The notes: a model not told the origin generated them from the sequence alone. DNA of 64,000 bases from CAWCDJ01 sp963778675 (GCA_963778675.1 CAVZVI010000008.1:62001-126000), one strand, 5' to 3'; shown: positions 1-8,969, counted from the stretch's first letter. A program made the numbers and translations.

Positions 1-606
1 GACGCGATGGATCTCCGCCACGTTGCTGTACTCGAGCGCGGCATCCACGCTGTTCTCGCCCTCGGTCTCGAGCGTGAGTTTCAGCGCCTCTTCGGCAAGA
101 GGAAGGGCTTCATCGGGTTTCGACTGCTGGGTATAAAGGGCGGCCAGTCCGCCCAGGGTTCGCGCCAGCTGCAGGTCGTGCGGGTAGAACTCCCTTTCGA
201 TGGGGAGTGCCTCGTTGAAGAGTTTCTCCGCATAGCCGGCGTCCTCCAGCATCAGGGCGACGCCACCCAGCAGGTTCATGTTCATAAGCGTACGTTCGTT
301 GCGCACTCCCAGAGTCCGGCGGAAGATGGCGAGGGAATCCTCGAGGGTTTTCTCGCATTCCTGGCGCCGCCCCTCGCCGCATTGTGCCTGCGCCAGGTTC
401 ACTTCCGTAACCGCAAAGTGCGCGTCATGTCCGGGGCCGAGGGCGCGCCACCGGTCCATGGCCTTGTGAAAGAGGGCTTCGGCTTCCTGGTTGGCGCCGC
501 GCGCGGCGGCCGCGAGGCCTTCGTCATTCCACTGATAAGCCGGGTCGCTCTGGGCGGCCGCCGTACAAGCCAGAACCGATAGAGCAAACAGCTTGAGCCA
601 GTTCAT
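1..606 (-). CDS. Tetratricopeptide-repeat protein, C-terminus cut by window edge
   Basis: This reading frame runs from an ATG at 606 off the left edge of the window, giving 202 visible codons without a stop. The N-terminus (MNWLKLFALSVLACTAAAQS) looks like a cleavable Sec signal peptide, so the protein is probably periplasmic. The rest is a run of helical pairs with kinesin-light-chain-like TPR spacing, such as EAEALFHKAMDRWRALG, TLEDSLAIFRRTLG and EALPLAEEALKLTLE. TPR proteins act as protein-binding scaffolds; no enzymatic domain is visible in the part present. It is divergent from the UPF0182 gene. The start is the only ATG directly before the signal peptide. The function beyond scaffolding is not assignable. 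Confidence 0.75.
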   Translation of the reverse strand, partial: MNWLKLFALSVLACTAAAQSDPAYQWNDEGLAAAARGANQEAEALFHKAMDRWRALGPGHDAHFAVTEVNLAQAQCGEGRRQECEKTLEDSLAIFRRTLGVRNERTLMNMNLLGGVALMLEDAGYAEKLFNEALPIEREFYPHDLQLARTLGGLAALYTQQSKPDEALPLAEEALKLTLETEGENSVDAALEYSNVAEIHRV

Positions 607-660
607 CCCTGCGTCACTCTCCTGCTGCTTGTGACGTTGCGCCGGGCACGCGGTCTTGCC

Positions 661-673
661 GTTTACCGTAAAC
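661..673. promoter_or_regulatory. Perfect inverted repeat GTTTAC-C-GTAAAC, possible operator
   Basis: A perfect 6+1+6 palindrome lies between the divergent TPR gene (start 606) and the UPF0182 gene (start 761). The position and AT-rich composition in a GC-rich background fit a dimeric repressor site, but nothing identifies the regulator. The role is inference only. Confidence 0.25.
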
Positions 674-760
674 CCGGGGACGGGAGCGCACGGAAGGCGT
701 CTGTCCAGTGTGCCGCATCGTCCGGTAACCACCGGCAGGTGGCGGTGCTACGCTTGGGGC

Positions 761-3512
761 ATGGGAACATACAGGATCGAACGCGGCCGAAGGCCCGGCG
801 CGCCCGTCGCTCGAATCACCCTCATCGCTGTCATTGTGCTACTGCTGCTCAGCGCTCGTTCGATCGCCTCCTATGCAGTCGACATCGCGTGGTGGAGAGA
901 GTTGGGCCAGTTCCGCACCTGGCTGAGCATGCTGTACTACAGCCTTGCCCCGGTGGCCATCGCTACGCTGCTGGCGTTCGGGGTGTTGTGGCTGGCGCAC
1001 GCTCGCGCGGTCAAGTTCGCCGGCACGGGCCTGCGCGAGCACCGCCTCTATTTCTGGATTTCCACCGCCGTCCTGTTCGTACTCGCCTATCTGATTGCTG
1101 CTTCCGCTATCGACACCTGGACTGTGGTGCGATTTGCGGGCTCCCGGGGGCTGCCCGCGGCCACGACCACGTGGCACGATGCGGTATTTCTGAAGCCGCT
1201 CTCGTTTTACCTCTTCGATCTGCCTTTTTACCTGATGCTGCGAAGTTATGTGCTGGCGCTGGTGATCTTCTGCATTCTGGTTTATTGGATCGCCGCACGA
1301 GCCTGGCAGCTTCGCTACCGCTTTCCGGACCTGCGGGAAGCGCGCGAGATCGACCCCGGCTTCTTCCGGCTGGAAGGCGGCCTTGAATCGAAGTTTCTCC
1401 GCGGCGCGGCAGTGGTTCTGCTGCTGGCGCTGGCGGCGCGGTTCTTCCTGGGCCGGTACGAGATGGTGTACAACGATCACGGGTCGTTCCTGGTCGGCAT
1501 CGACTGGGTGGATCAGAAGATCGCTCTGCCCCTGCAGTGGCTGATGATCGCGGCGTGCCTCGCGGCCGCGGCGTTCGTCTGGGCGGGCCGGTGGCTGCTG
1601 GCTGCGTCCATGGCGGTTGCACTCGTGGTGGCGTTCGTCCTGCCGCCCGCCGTAAGCGCGCTCTACGTCAAGCCCAACGAGATCTCGCTCGAGCGGCCAT
1701 ACATCGATACCCACATTCACGCAACCCTCAGCGCCTTCGGCCTGGAGAAGAACATGCAGCAGATCGACTTCAAGGCCCAGCCCGACGCTCCCATCGACAT
1801 GGCGCAGAACCAGCCGCTGCTCGATAACGTCCGCCTCTGGGACTGGAAGCCGTATCACGACACCATCACCCAGCTCCAGGCCCTGCGCACCTACTACGCC
1901 TTCCACGACAGCGATGTGGACCGCTATACGATTGACGACCAGTACAAGCAGGTTCTCCTCTCTCCGCGCGAGCTCGATATCAGCCAGCTGCCGGATGCCC
2001 GCGCCAACTGGATCAACCCCGCATTCATCTACACCCACGGGTATGCGCTCGTGCTGTCGGAAGTGAGCAAGATGACCGACGACGGCCTGCCGGTGATGAT
2101 GATCGACAACGCTCCGCCGGAGATCAAGACCAAGAGTCTCAAGATCACGCGTCCCGAGATCTACTACGGCGAGATTACGCACGAGCCGGTGTTCGTCAAC
2201 ACCGCGCAAAAAGAGTTTAATTATCCTTCCGGCGAGCAGAACGCCTACTCGAAATACGAGGGCAGGGGCGGCTTTCCCATCTCGTCTTTCCCCATGCGGC
2301 TCGCGGCGTCCATCAATGAGGGCCAGGCCAACATCATGCTTACCGACTACCTGACTCCCAACAGCCGCATGATGATCCATCGCAGGGTGCTCGACCGGCT
2401 TAATACGCTGGCCAGCTTTCTGCAGTGGGACTCGGACCCCTACATGGTGATTACCGACTCCGGCCGCCTGGTCTGGATGGTCGACGGCTACACCACTTCC
2501 GACGCACACCCCTACTCGCGCGCGGTGAACGTCCCGGATATGGGAAGCGTGAATTACATCCGCAACGCCGTGAAGGCCACGGTGGATGCCTACGACGGCG
2601 AAACGCACCTCTACGTTTTCGCGCCCGACGATCCGATCATCGCCTCGTACCAGAAGCTGTTTCCGGACCTGTTCCGGCCGGAATCGGAAATGCCCGCCGA
2701 CCTGCGGAGGCATGCGCGGTATCCCGAGACCCTGTTCCGCATCCAGGCCGAGATCTACCGCACCTACCACATGCTCGACCCGCAGTCGTTCTACAACAAG
2801 GAAGACGTGTGGGACCTGGCGCTGCACTCCGCGGGCCAGGACAACAGCCCCGCTCCCGTCACCCCGACCTACATCATGGCCACGCTGCCCGGCGAAAGCA
2901 GCCCCGAGTTCCTGCTGATGATTCCCGTACACGCCGCACAACAAGAACAACCTGATCGGCCTGCTGGCGGCTCGCTGCGACGGATCCCACCTGGGCGACA
3001 TGTCGGTCTGGTTGCTGTCGAAGCAGGAACTGATTCCCGGTCCGATGAACATCTCGGCGTACATCAATCAGGACCAGAACATCTCGAAGGACCTGACGCT
3101 GTGGAACCAGCAAGGTTCGCACGTGATTCGCGGACAGATTCTCGTGCTGCCCGTGGGGAACACATTCTTATACGTGCAGCCTATCTACATCCAATCGAGC
3201 GAAGGCAGCATACCGCAGTTGAAGAAAGTGGTGCTGGCGACGGGTAACCGGCTGATCTACACCGATACCTACAACGAGGCGCTGGCGCAGCTATCTTCGG
3301 GCGCGCAACAGTTAGTGACCCAGGCGACTTCAACCGCCGCCCCCGCGGCGCCCGGGACCGCGCCGCCTCCGTCGGGAAATGCCTCAGGGGCCGAAGCGCG
3401 CCTGCAGCGTGTCCGCGACCACCTGCGAAAGTATCAACAACTCGCCTCACAAGGCCACTGGGCCGAAGCAGGCAAAGAGTTGGAGGCCATCGAAGCCGAG
3501 GTAAAGCAGTAA
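761..3512 (+). CDS. UPF0182 family integral membrane protein, interrupted by a +1 frameshift near 2927
   Basis: This is a homologue of the UPF0182/COG1615 family, large membrane proteins of unknown function. The N-terminal third has about seven hydrophobic segments (first LIAVIVLLLLSARSIASYAV) and the C-terminal two thirds are soluble and probably extracytoplasmic, with family-typical text such as PTYIMATLPGESSPEFLLMIP. After MIP (codon ending at 2926) the frame is lost. Reading resumes one base later as YTPHNKNNLIGLLAARCDG and continues to the stop at 3512. Removing one base around 2924-2927 restores 916 residues, about the normal family length. The ATG at 761 is preferred over the TTG at 656 because the preceding 35 codons are arginine-rich and unlike the family. 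It is either a recent pseudogene or a sequence error. Confidence 0.8.
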
Positions 3513-3636
3513 CGCGGGCGAGCGGCTTTCCGAATAATTTAGCGCCACTGTAGTGATTCGGCAATGCCGGGGGTCTTAGTGTCGAGAGGCAGCGAAGGCT
3601 GCTTCACGAAATCAGGCCGAACGGTATCTCTATCTT

Positions 3637-5874
3637 ATGAAGCTTTGCCGGAGCTTCCCGATTACTCAGCGGGTGCTGGCTGCGATCGCGGCGCTGCTCG
3701 CGACATACGCGTTCTTTTTTGAATATCTGCCTCCGTTCCAACGGGTTCACATATTCTCGGATATCGAGGGATATCATTACCCGCTGCAGTGGTACGCATT
3801 TCACGCCCTCAAAGCGGGCCGCTTCCCGCAATGGGATCCTTCTATTTATTGCGGAATCTCCTTCGCGGGAAATATTCAGGCGGCGCTGTTCTATCCGCTC
3901 ACGTGGCTGATGTACGCGGGGGCGTGGGGCTACGCGGTCATCCCTTTCAAGGCCCTCGAATGGTTCGCGCTGGCGCACGTCGCCGGCGGCGGGGCTCTCT
4001 GCTACCTCTGGCTGCGCGGCCGGCGTCTGGACGTGCTGCCCAGCGTGTTCGGCGCGGCCGTTTTCGGCTACGGCGGGTACATGGTCTCGCAGATGGTGCA
4101 CCTCGGCGTGGTCACCGGGTTGGCGTGGATGCCGCTGGGTTTGTGGGGCGTCGATGAAGCGGTGGAACGGCGCGACTGGCGTCCCTTGTGGAAGACCGCG
4201 CTCGCTTCGGCATTGTGCTTGGTCGCCGGATATCCGCCGTCGTGGATCGTGTTCTGTGCGACGGCGTTCGTCTATGCGCTGGCCAGCCGGGAGCACTGGC
4301 GCGCCGCGGCCGGAGTGTGCGCGGCGGTTGGCGCTTCCACCATGCTGGCGTGCGTGCAGATGATTCCGGCTCTCGAAGCGCGCTCGCACATGCTCTACGG
4401 CGAGAAGTACGGTGGAGGCGTCAGCCGGTGGAGCGCCCTGCTCCCGTTCCTGGTGCCGAACTGGTTCGACTACAACCGCCGTACCACGGCGCCGTATCCC
4501 GATGACGCGGTGTACGTATATCTTGGACTGGCGGGAATCTTCGCGCTGATTTGGGCGCTGCGCCGCGGCCGTGTGAGACCCTACCTGCAGGCGCTGATCC
4601 CGGCGGCGTTCTGCCTGATCCTGGCCACCAATCCGATGTTCCTGGTGTATCGGGTGATCACGCGGATTCCGTTCCTGGCACGCATGGTGCAGAGCTACAA
4701 CTTCTACGAAGGGGTCACGGCCATGGCGGCTTTGATCACCGCCATCAGCCTGCAGGATTTCCTTTCGCAGCCGCGGCGGAAGACGGCTCCGCGCTGGGCG
4801 GTGCCGCTCGCTGCGGGGCTCCTGCTCGTATGGTCGATCCGCCAGATCCACTTGTGGAGGCACGGCGGCACATTCCCGGCGGGCGGGGGCGCCGTGATCC
4901 AGACCGTCATCGCCCTGCTGCTCTTTTCCATCGGTCTGTGGACGGTGCGCGCGGAAACAGGGCGGCGGCGGTCGTGGATGGTTGCGGTGCTGCTGCTGGC
5001 CGCCCTCGTCGATTACAAAGTTTACGGCACGAGCCGGAGATTCAATACCGGCAATGGAGACCCCGACCGCGAAGAGATCGCGCAAGGGATTGCCGGGATG
5101 AATGACGCTGCCTTTCGCGCTCTCCGCGAGAACCGCAACTACCGTATCGCGCTGGACGAGGACGGCTCGCCCTACTCCACCGATTTGCGCAAGTACGGAC
5201 TGGCGACGCCGCAGGGATTCGATCCGTTTCTCCCATCGGCGTACCACGACAAGATCGAACAATGGGTGAAATTCCGGACCAACCGGTTGTTTTTTCCGGA
5301 TGTGGCCAGCGAGCCGATGCTGCAGTCGCTCGCCGTCCGCTATGTGATCTCCCACGAGGGGGCAGCCGGCGACGCGCGCTTGCAAAAGGACCCGAACTAC
5401 CGCCGGATCGGCCCGGATGACTCCTATTACCGCGTCTACGAATATCGGAACGCGAAACTGCCTTACGGTTGGGAAGGCGGCTCCGGCCGGGCGCAGGCGC
5501 TCGAGTGGACGCCGGAGCGCCGCGTCTTACAGGCGCGTTCGGATCGAGGCGGCCGCTTCTACTTCGTCGAGCAGTTCTACCCCGGTTGGAGCGCCACCGT
5601 GGATGGCCGGCCGGCAGCCATCGAACGCTGGAACGATACTTTTCAGGCGATCCACGTGGCCGCGGGTGAACACCGGGTAGTGTTCCAGTATCACGAACCT
5701 CACCTGGCGCTGGGAGCGGCGGTGAGCCTCACGGCTTTGGCCGCTCTGATGCTGGTGATTCTCTCAGACCGCCGCCGGAGGAAGCCCGCCCAAGTACTCT
5801 GGTTGGAATTACGATTCGGCGTGGAAGCCGGACTGGCGTGGAAGGGGCCCGGGAATCAGACTGCCGTCAGGTAG
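3637..5874 (+). CDS. YfhO-like multi-spanning membrane protein
   Basis: A 745-residue protein with many transmembrane helices and the layout of the bacterial YfhO/GT-C-like family. It has a first helix near residues 11-29, an extracytoplasmic loop with an acidic SDIEGYHYPLQW segment and WDPSIYCGISFAGNIQ, about a dozen further helices, and a soluble C-terminal part ending in a last helix (AVSLTALAALMLVIL) and a basic tail. YfhO-type proteins resemble GT-C glycosyltransferases that use lipid-linked sugars, and in Gram-positives YfhO is tied to glycosylation of lipoteichoic acid. The substrate here is unknown. The gene stands alone, 124 bases after the UPF0182 gene and convergent with the tRNA. 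The start is an ATG following a short leader, with no strong ribosome site. Confidence 0.75.
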   Translation: MKLCRSFPITQRVLAAIAALLATYAFFFEYLPPFQRVHIFSDIEGYHYPLQWYAFHALKAGRFPQWDPSIYCGISFAGNIQAALFYPLTWLMYAGAWGYAVIPFKALEWFALAHVAGGGALCYLWLRGRRLDVLPSVFGAAVFGYGGYMVSQMVHLGVVTGLAWMPLGLWGVDEAVERRDWRPLWKTALASALCLVAGYPPSWIVFCATAFVYALASREHWRAAAGVCAAVGASTMLACVQMIPALEARSHMLYGEKYGGGVSRWSALLPFLVPNWFDYNRRTTAPYPDDAVYVYLGLAGIFALIWALRRGRVRPYLQALIPAAFCLILATNPMFLVYRVITRIPFLARMVQSYNFYEGVTAMAALITAISLQDFLSQPRRKTAPRWAVPLAAGLLLVWSIRQIHLWRHGGTFPAGGGAVIQTVIALLLFSIGLWTVRAETGRRRSWMVAVLLLAALVDYKVYGTSRRFNTGNGDPDREEIAQGIAGMNDAAFRALRENRNYRIALDEDGSPYSTDLRKYGLATPQGFDPFLPSAYHDKIEQWVKFRTNRLFFPDVASEPMLQSLAVRYVISHEGAAGDARLQKDPNYRRIGPDDSYYRVYEYRNAKLPYGWEGGSGRAQALEWTPERRVLQARSDRGGRFYFVEQFYPGWSATVDGRPAAIERWNDTFQAIHVAAGEHRVVFQYHEPHLALGAAVSLTALAALMLVILSDRRRRKPAQVLWLELRFGVEAGLAWKGPGNQTAVR

Positions 5875-5892
5875 GACACCCGATTTAAGCAT

Positions 5893-5969
<77 letters not shown>

Positions 5970-6259
5970 ATCAAGAACCAAGTGTAGCAAACCGGCCTGG
6001 ATAGCGCGAAATAGCCCAATTTAGGGTCTTTCCCCGAATGTGCAATTGTGGAAAACCTGTTCCGCAAGCCGGCCCCGGCCGGGGTTTTTGCGGGTTTTCT
6101 TCGATTGGCCTGCGGAATCGGGCTAACTCTTGGAGGATCATACGGCTGCCCGGGTTGCTGCGCATTGGTTCAAAGCGTTGTAAGTACTTTCTTTAACAGT
6201 ACTTTCATAATCCCCAGGGAGGCTTTCCCACAGAGTTTTCCACAGAAGCTGTGGGTTTC
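5970..6259. other. Intergenic region with DnaA-box-like 9-mers and short direct repeats
   Basis: This 290-base stretch between the tRNA and the end of hflX has no credible gene. It holds TGTGGAAAA at 6047-6055, TTTCCCACA at 6224-6232, TTTTCCACA at 6236-6244 and TGTGGGTTT at 6250-6258. All are one or two changes from the DnaA box TTATCCACA or its complement. The last three also form overlapping hairpins (CCACAG-AAG-CTGTGG at 6240-6254). AGTACTTTC is repeated directly at about 6184 and 6199. Because hflX ends at 6260, the hairpin could alternatively serve as its terminator, but no T-run follows on the minus strand. Confidence 0.35.
5981..5986 (-). promoter_or_regulatory. Possible -10 element (TACACT) for the tRNA
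   Basis: On the minus strand TACACT lies 11 bases before the tRNA 5' end, a fitting distance for a -10 hexamer with a very short leader. No convincing -35 hexamer is visible at 17 bp (the nearest is TTTCGC at 19). Confidence 0.3.
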
Positions 6260-7528
6260 CTAGCTCCGTCGGGCTAGCCGGCTCTTGAGGGACTCCGGGA
6301 TGTCGGCTTCGACCTCGCAGGCACCGTCGTCGAGGTAGCGGGTAGAGAGCACCCTCCCAAACTCGTGCAGCAGTGCCAGGGTCCCTCCGTCGCCCGGGGC
6401 GAGCGACAGGTGGGCGCGAACAATGGGGTCGAGCGGTAGCAGTTCGTCGATGGTGGCGAGCAGACGGTCCAGCCCGGCGCCGGTCCGCGCGGAGACGGCG
6501 ACGGCACGGGTATCCTGGCGGCCGGAGGAATCGCCCAAGAGGCGCTGCCGGATCGTGGCGAAATCGGCTTCGGGGGCGGGCAGCAGGTCCATCTTGTTCA
6601 CGACCAGGACCTGCGGAATGGCGGCGGCGCCGATCTCGGCCAGCACCTTCAGGACGTGCGCGGTGTGCTCGGGGGCGGCGGGGGAATGGACGTCCACTAC
6701 ATGCAGGATCAGAGCCGCCTCGGTGACCTCCTCGAGGGTGGCGCGGAATGCCTTCACCAGCGTGGTGGGGAGGTTGCGGATAAAACCGACCGTGTCGCTC
6801 ATCAACACGCGGCGGCGGGAGGGAAGCTCGAGCGGCCGGACGGTGGGATCGAGCGTGGCGAACATGCGGGCGTCGACCAGGACTCCGGCGCGCGTGAGCC
6901 GGTTGAAGAGCGTCGATTTGCCGGCATTGGTGTAGCCGGCGAGGGCCAGGGTCGCGAGCGGTACGGCACTTCGGCGGCGGCGGTGCAGGGCCCGGCCGGC
7001 GCGGACACCTTCCAGGTCGTCCTCGATCTTCTTGATGCGCCGGGCGATGCGGCGGCGGTCGGTCTCGAGCTGTGTTTCGCCGGGACCCCGCGTGCCGATG
7101 CCGCCGCCCAGCCGGGACATCTCCACGCCCCTGCCGGCGAGGCGCGGCAGCCGGTAATTCAACTGCGCCAGTTCCACCTGCAGGCGCCCTTCGCGGGTGT
7201 GGGCGCGGGAGGCAAAAATGTCCAGGATGAGCTGGGTGCGGTCGATTACCTTGGTGTCCAGCGCCTTTTCGAGGTTGCGCTGCTGGGTGGGAGTCAGGTC
7301 CTGGTCGAAGATGACGGCATCGATGGCCCCTGCTTTCACTGTTGCCGCGAGTTCTCCGACCTTGCCGCTTCCGAGCAGGGTTGCGGCCTCAGGGGCGGTT
7401 CGGGATTGGATGACCTGATCGATGACTTCCGCGCCGGCGCCGGCGGCCAGCTCCGCCAGCTCTTCCAGCGACTCTTCGGCCTCGTTCAGGGCGGAACGTC
7501 CCGGTATCCCCCGCGCCTTCCATTCCAC
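6260..7528 (-). CDS. hflX: GTPase HflX, ribosome-associated
   Basis: This is HflX, a GTPase that binds the 50S subunit and rescues or splits stalled ribosomes under stress. From the GTG at 7528 it has 422 residues. It shows the N-terminal glycine-rich domain with GGGIGTRGPGETQLETDRR, the G domain with P-loop GYTNAGKST, switch G3 DTVGF, G4 NKMD and a G5-like SARTGAG. The start is problematic. The family's first beta strand (here ERAILVGV) is encoded upstream of the only usual start codon, in frame, and reaches back without ATG/GTG/TTG to the stop codon of hfq at 7577-7579. The gene directly follows hfq, a common pairing. The true N-terminus is therefore uncertain: a non-AUG start (for example the ATC at 7540) or read-through. 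Confidence 0.93.
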   Translation of the reverse strand: MEWKARGIPGRSALNEAEESLEELAELAAGAGAEVIDQVIQSRTAPEAATLLGSGKVGELAATVKAGAIDAVIFDQDLTPTQQRNLEKALDTKVIDRTQLILDIFASRAHTREGRLQVELAQLNYRLPRLAGRGVEMSRLGGGIGTRGPGETQLETDRRRIARRIKKIEDDLEGVRAGRALHRRRRSAVPLATLALAGYTNAGKSTLFNRLTRAGVLVDARMFATLDPTVRPLELPSRRRVLMSDTVGFIRNLPTTLVKAFRATLEEVTEAALILHVVDVHSPAAPEHTAHVLKVLAEIGAAAIPQVLVVNKMDLLPAPEADFATIRQRLLGDSSGRQDTRAVAVSARTGAGLDRLLATIDELLPLDPIVRAHLSLAPGDGGTLALLHEFGRVLSTRYLDDGACEVEADIPESLKSRLARRS

Positions 7529-7576
7529 GCCGACGAGGATGGCCCGCTCTCGAGCCGGGTAGGTCTGCGGCGTGTT

Positions 7577-7885
7577 CTAGCCCTCCGTGGAGTCCGCGTG
7601 CACCGGCACACCCGGCGCCGAGCCGCCCGCTCCGCTCTGGGCGGCGGCCTGCGAACTGGGAGGACCATAGGAGTGGGATGACTTCGGCGTCACCACCGTG
7701 GAGATGGCATGCTTGAAGATCAACTGCTCCTGATTATTCGTTTCGAGCACCAACGAGTATTTGTCGAAGCTCTTAATGCGCCCGGAGAGCTTGACGCCGC
7801 TCATCAGGTAAATCGTCAGGACAATCTTGTCCTTGCGAGCGTTGTTTAAAAAGCTGTCTTGAATGTTTTGCGCCGGTTTTTCCAT
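7577..7885 (-). CDS. hfq: RNA chaperone Hfq
   Basis: A 102-residue Hfq, the Sm-fold hexameric protein that pairs small RNAs with mRNAs. The core is complete: QDSFLNNARKDKIVLTIYLMSGVKLSGRIKSFDKYSLVLE in the Sm1 region, and Sm2 with LIFKHAISTV, the usual Y/FKHAIST motif. A flexible Gly/Ser/Ala-rich tail of about 30 residues follows. The ATG at 7885 is chosen over a TTG four codons upstream because Hfq proteins begin just before the QD.FLN helix. Its TAG stop is in the same reading frame as the downstream hflX, 48 bases before that gene's GTG. Confidence 0.96.
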   Translation of the reverse strand: MEKPAQNIQDSFLNNARKDKIVLTIYLMSGVKLSGRIKSFDKYSLVLETNNQEQLIFKHAISTVVTPKSSHSYGPPSSQAAAQSGAGGSAPGVPVHADSTEG

Positions 7886-7943
7886 GCCAGCCCCCAAAAA
7901 CCCTTTCGGGAAGTAATACAGTTACGAACGGCCCTTGTATTTT

Positions 7944-7972
7944 ACAATATTCACCCCGCGAACGTGGGGCAA
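7944..7972 (-). promoter_or_regulatory. Candidate promoter for hfq-hflX
   Basis: On the minus strand TTGCCC (7967-7972) and TATTGT (7944-7949) are separated by exactly 17 bases, 58 bases before the hfq start. A second AT-rich hexamer, TAAAAT, overlaps at 7939-7944. The spacer contains the imperfect palindrome CCCCACGTTCGCGGGG. This is a sequence match only. Confidence 0.35.
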
Positions 7973-7993
7973 GGCCGAAAAGGAAGGGGCTAC

Positions 7994-8296
7994 CTACTCG
8001 TCTTCGTGCTCGGCGGCCGCCGCCGCGGGAGTGCCGGATGCGAGCGCGGCCAGTTGCTCGCGGTTCAGAATTTGCGGTCTCGGGGCGTTCTTCCGGCCGT
8101 CATCGGCGACAGCTTCGAGGTGGAACTCGCCGGCGGCCGCGAGTTCCTCTTCCAGGTTGAAATCCGGAACGCGGTTCAGCCCGGGCACCTGGGCGATGCC
8201 GTGCTCGCTGATGACGCACTCCATCCCGTCCCGGATCCGGAAACGGATTCGGGACTGGCGCCGGATCGAGAACTTGCGCAACTCCGCCAGCTTCAT
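7994..8296 (-). CDS. Small hypothetical protein, translationally coupled to the DksA-like gene
   Basis: A 100-residue cytoplasmic protein with no signal peptide or membrane helix. The N-terminal 25 residues are very basic (LRKFSIRRQSRIRFRIRDG), suggesting nucleic-acid or ribosome contact. The middle carries NRVPDFNLEEELAAAGEF, and the tail is Ala/Glu-rich (AAAAAEHEDE). I do not recognise the family. The ATG at 8296 overlaps the TGA stop of the upstream DksA-like gene (ATGA), which decides the start and implies joint translation. A longer frame running to 8530 is the shadow of the neighbour. Confidence 0.65.
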   Translation of the reverse strand: MKLAELRKFSIRRQSRIRFRIRDGMECVISEHGIAQVPGLNRVPDFNLEEELAAAGEFHLEAVADDGRKNAPRPQILNREQLAALASGTPAAAAAEHEDE

Positions 8297-8694
8297 CGAT
8301 CGGCTTCCTGGTATTCGTCTACTGTCTCGCCCTGGGCGATGCGGGCGGCGATCGCTTCCTGGCAGCGGACGCAGTAACGGGCCCACGGCAGCGCATCGAG
8401 GCGCTTGACGGAAATCGGCTCTTCGCACTCCAGGCAGACTCCATAGGAGCCGTGCTCGATGCGCCGCAAAGCATCGGAGATTTCCCGCAACAGCTTCATA
8501 TCGATGGTATTGCGGTTGAGAAAAATCCACTCTTCGTGGTGCTGTTGACTGAGATCCCCCTCGTCGGAAGGTACGTCCAGGCGCGACACGACTTGGGCTG
8601 CCTTCTGGGCGGACATGCTCCGGCGGACTTCCTCCGCCTTATTCTCGAGGACCTTCTTATAATGAGCCGACTTGGGCTTGGGTCCGTTTTTCAT
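8293..8694 (-). CDS. DksA/TraR family zinc-finger protein
   Basis: A 133-residue protein with the DksA/TraR layout: an N-terminal helical coiled-coil region (HYKKVLENKAEEVRRSMSAQ to DALRRIEHGSYG) followed by a C4 zinc finger. The zinc cysteines are Cys87, Cys90, Cys108 and Cys111, in the pattern CLECEEPI and YCVRCQ. DksA proteins enter the RNA polymerase secondary channel and, with ppGpp, tune transcription. The tip motif needed for DksA activity cannot be judged by eye, so 'family member' is as far as I go. ATG 8694 is preferred; a GTG at 8706 is the alternative. It is the first gene of a two-gene unit. Confidence 0.88.
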   Translation of the reverse strand: MKNGPKPKSAHYKKVLENKAEEVRRSMSAQKAAQVVSRLDVPSDEGDLSQQHHEEWIFLNRNTIDMKLLREISDALRRIEHGSYGVCLECEEPISVKRLDALPWARYCVRCQEAIAARIAQGETVDEYQEADR

Positions 8695-8920
8695 GGCTAT
8701 GCTCACTTCACTTTGCGTCTTTCGCCGACCCCCTGCAAAGCCGGTTGCCGGGCGCCGGCATGCACAAGTTTGCCGGCAGATTCATAGGACGCGAACCCGG
8801 GAAAAAAAGTTGCAAGACTCCAGGGAGGCCGAGCGGCGCGGATGGAGAAGTATAACCATCCGCGCCCCGGAAAGTCAACGGCGAAGCCGGCTGGTTATTA
8901 TGGCGAGGCGGAAACGGCAA

Positions 8921-8966
8921 GAGGCGGCAGCGAAGCTTCCCCCTCCAGAAGCTTCCCTGCCGCCTC
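8921..8966 (-). terminator. Long inverted repeat, likely terminator after the methyltransferase gene
   Basis: GAGGCGGCAG (8921-8930) pairs perfectly with CTGCCGCCTC (8957-8966). After one C-C mismatch, GAAGCTTC (8932-8939) pairs with GAAGCTTC (8948-8955). The result is an 18-bp stem with one mismatch and an 8-base loop, starting four bases after the stop codon at 8970. No proper T-run follows on the minus strand (TTGCCGTTTCC), so it may act as a structured 3' end rather than a classical terminator. The remaining 8707-8920 shows nothing recognisable. Confidence 0.55.
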
Positions 8967-8969
8967 GGC

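Noticed and set aside
839..3067. Long open frame on the minus strand (742 codons) opposite the UPF0182 gene
   Set aside because: His/Gly/Val-rich shadow composition with no domain, and the plus strand encodes a recognisable family throughout.
3604..5385. 593-codon minus-strand frame opposite the YfhO-like gene
   Set aside because: Arg/Gln/His-rich text typical of an antisense shadow in GC-rich DNA; the opposite strand has clear membrane helices.
6048..6263. 71-codon plus-strand frame between the tRNA and hflX
   Set aside because: GTG start without a ribosome site, no family resemblance, and it overlaps the hairpin and DnaA-box-like region.
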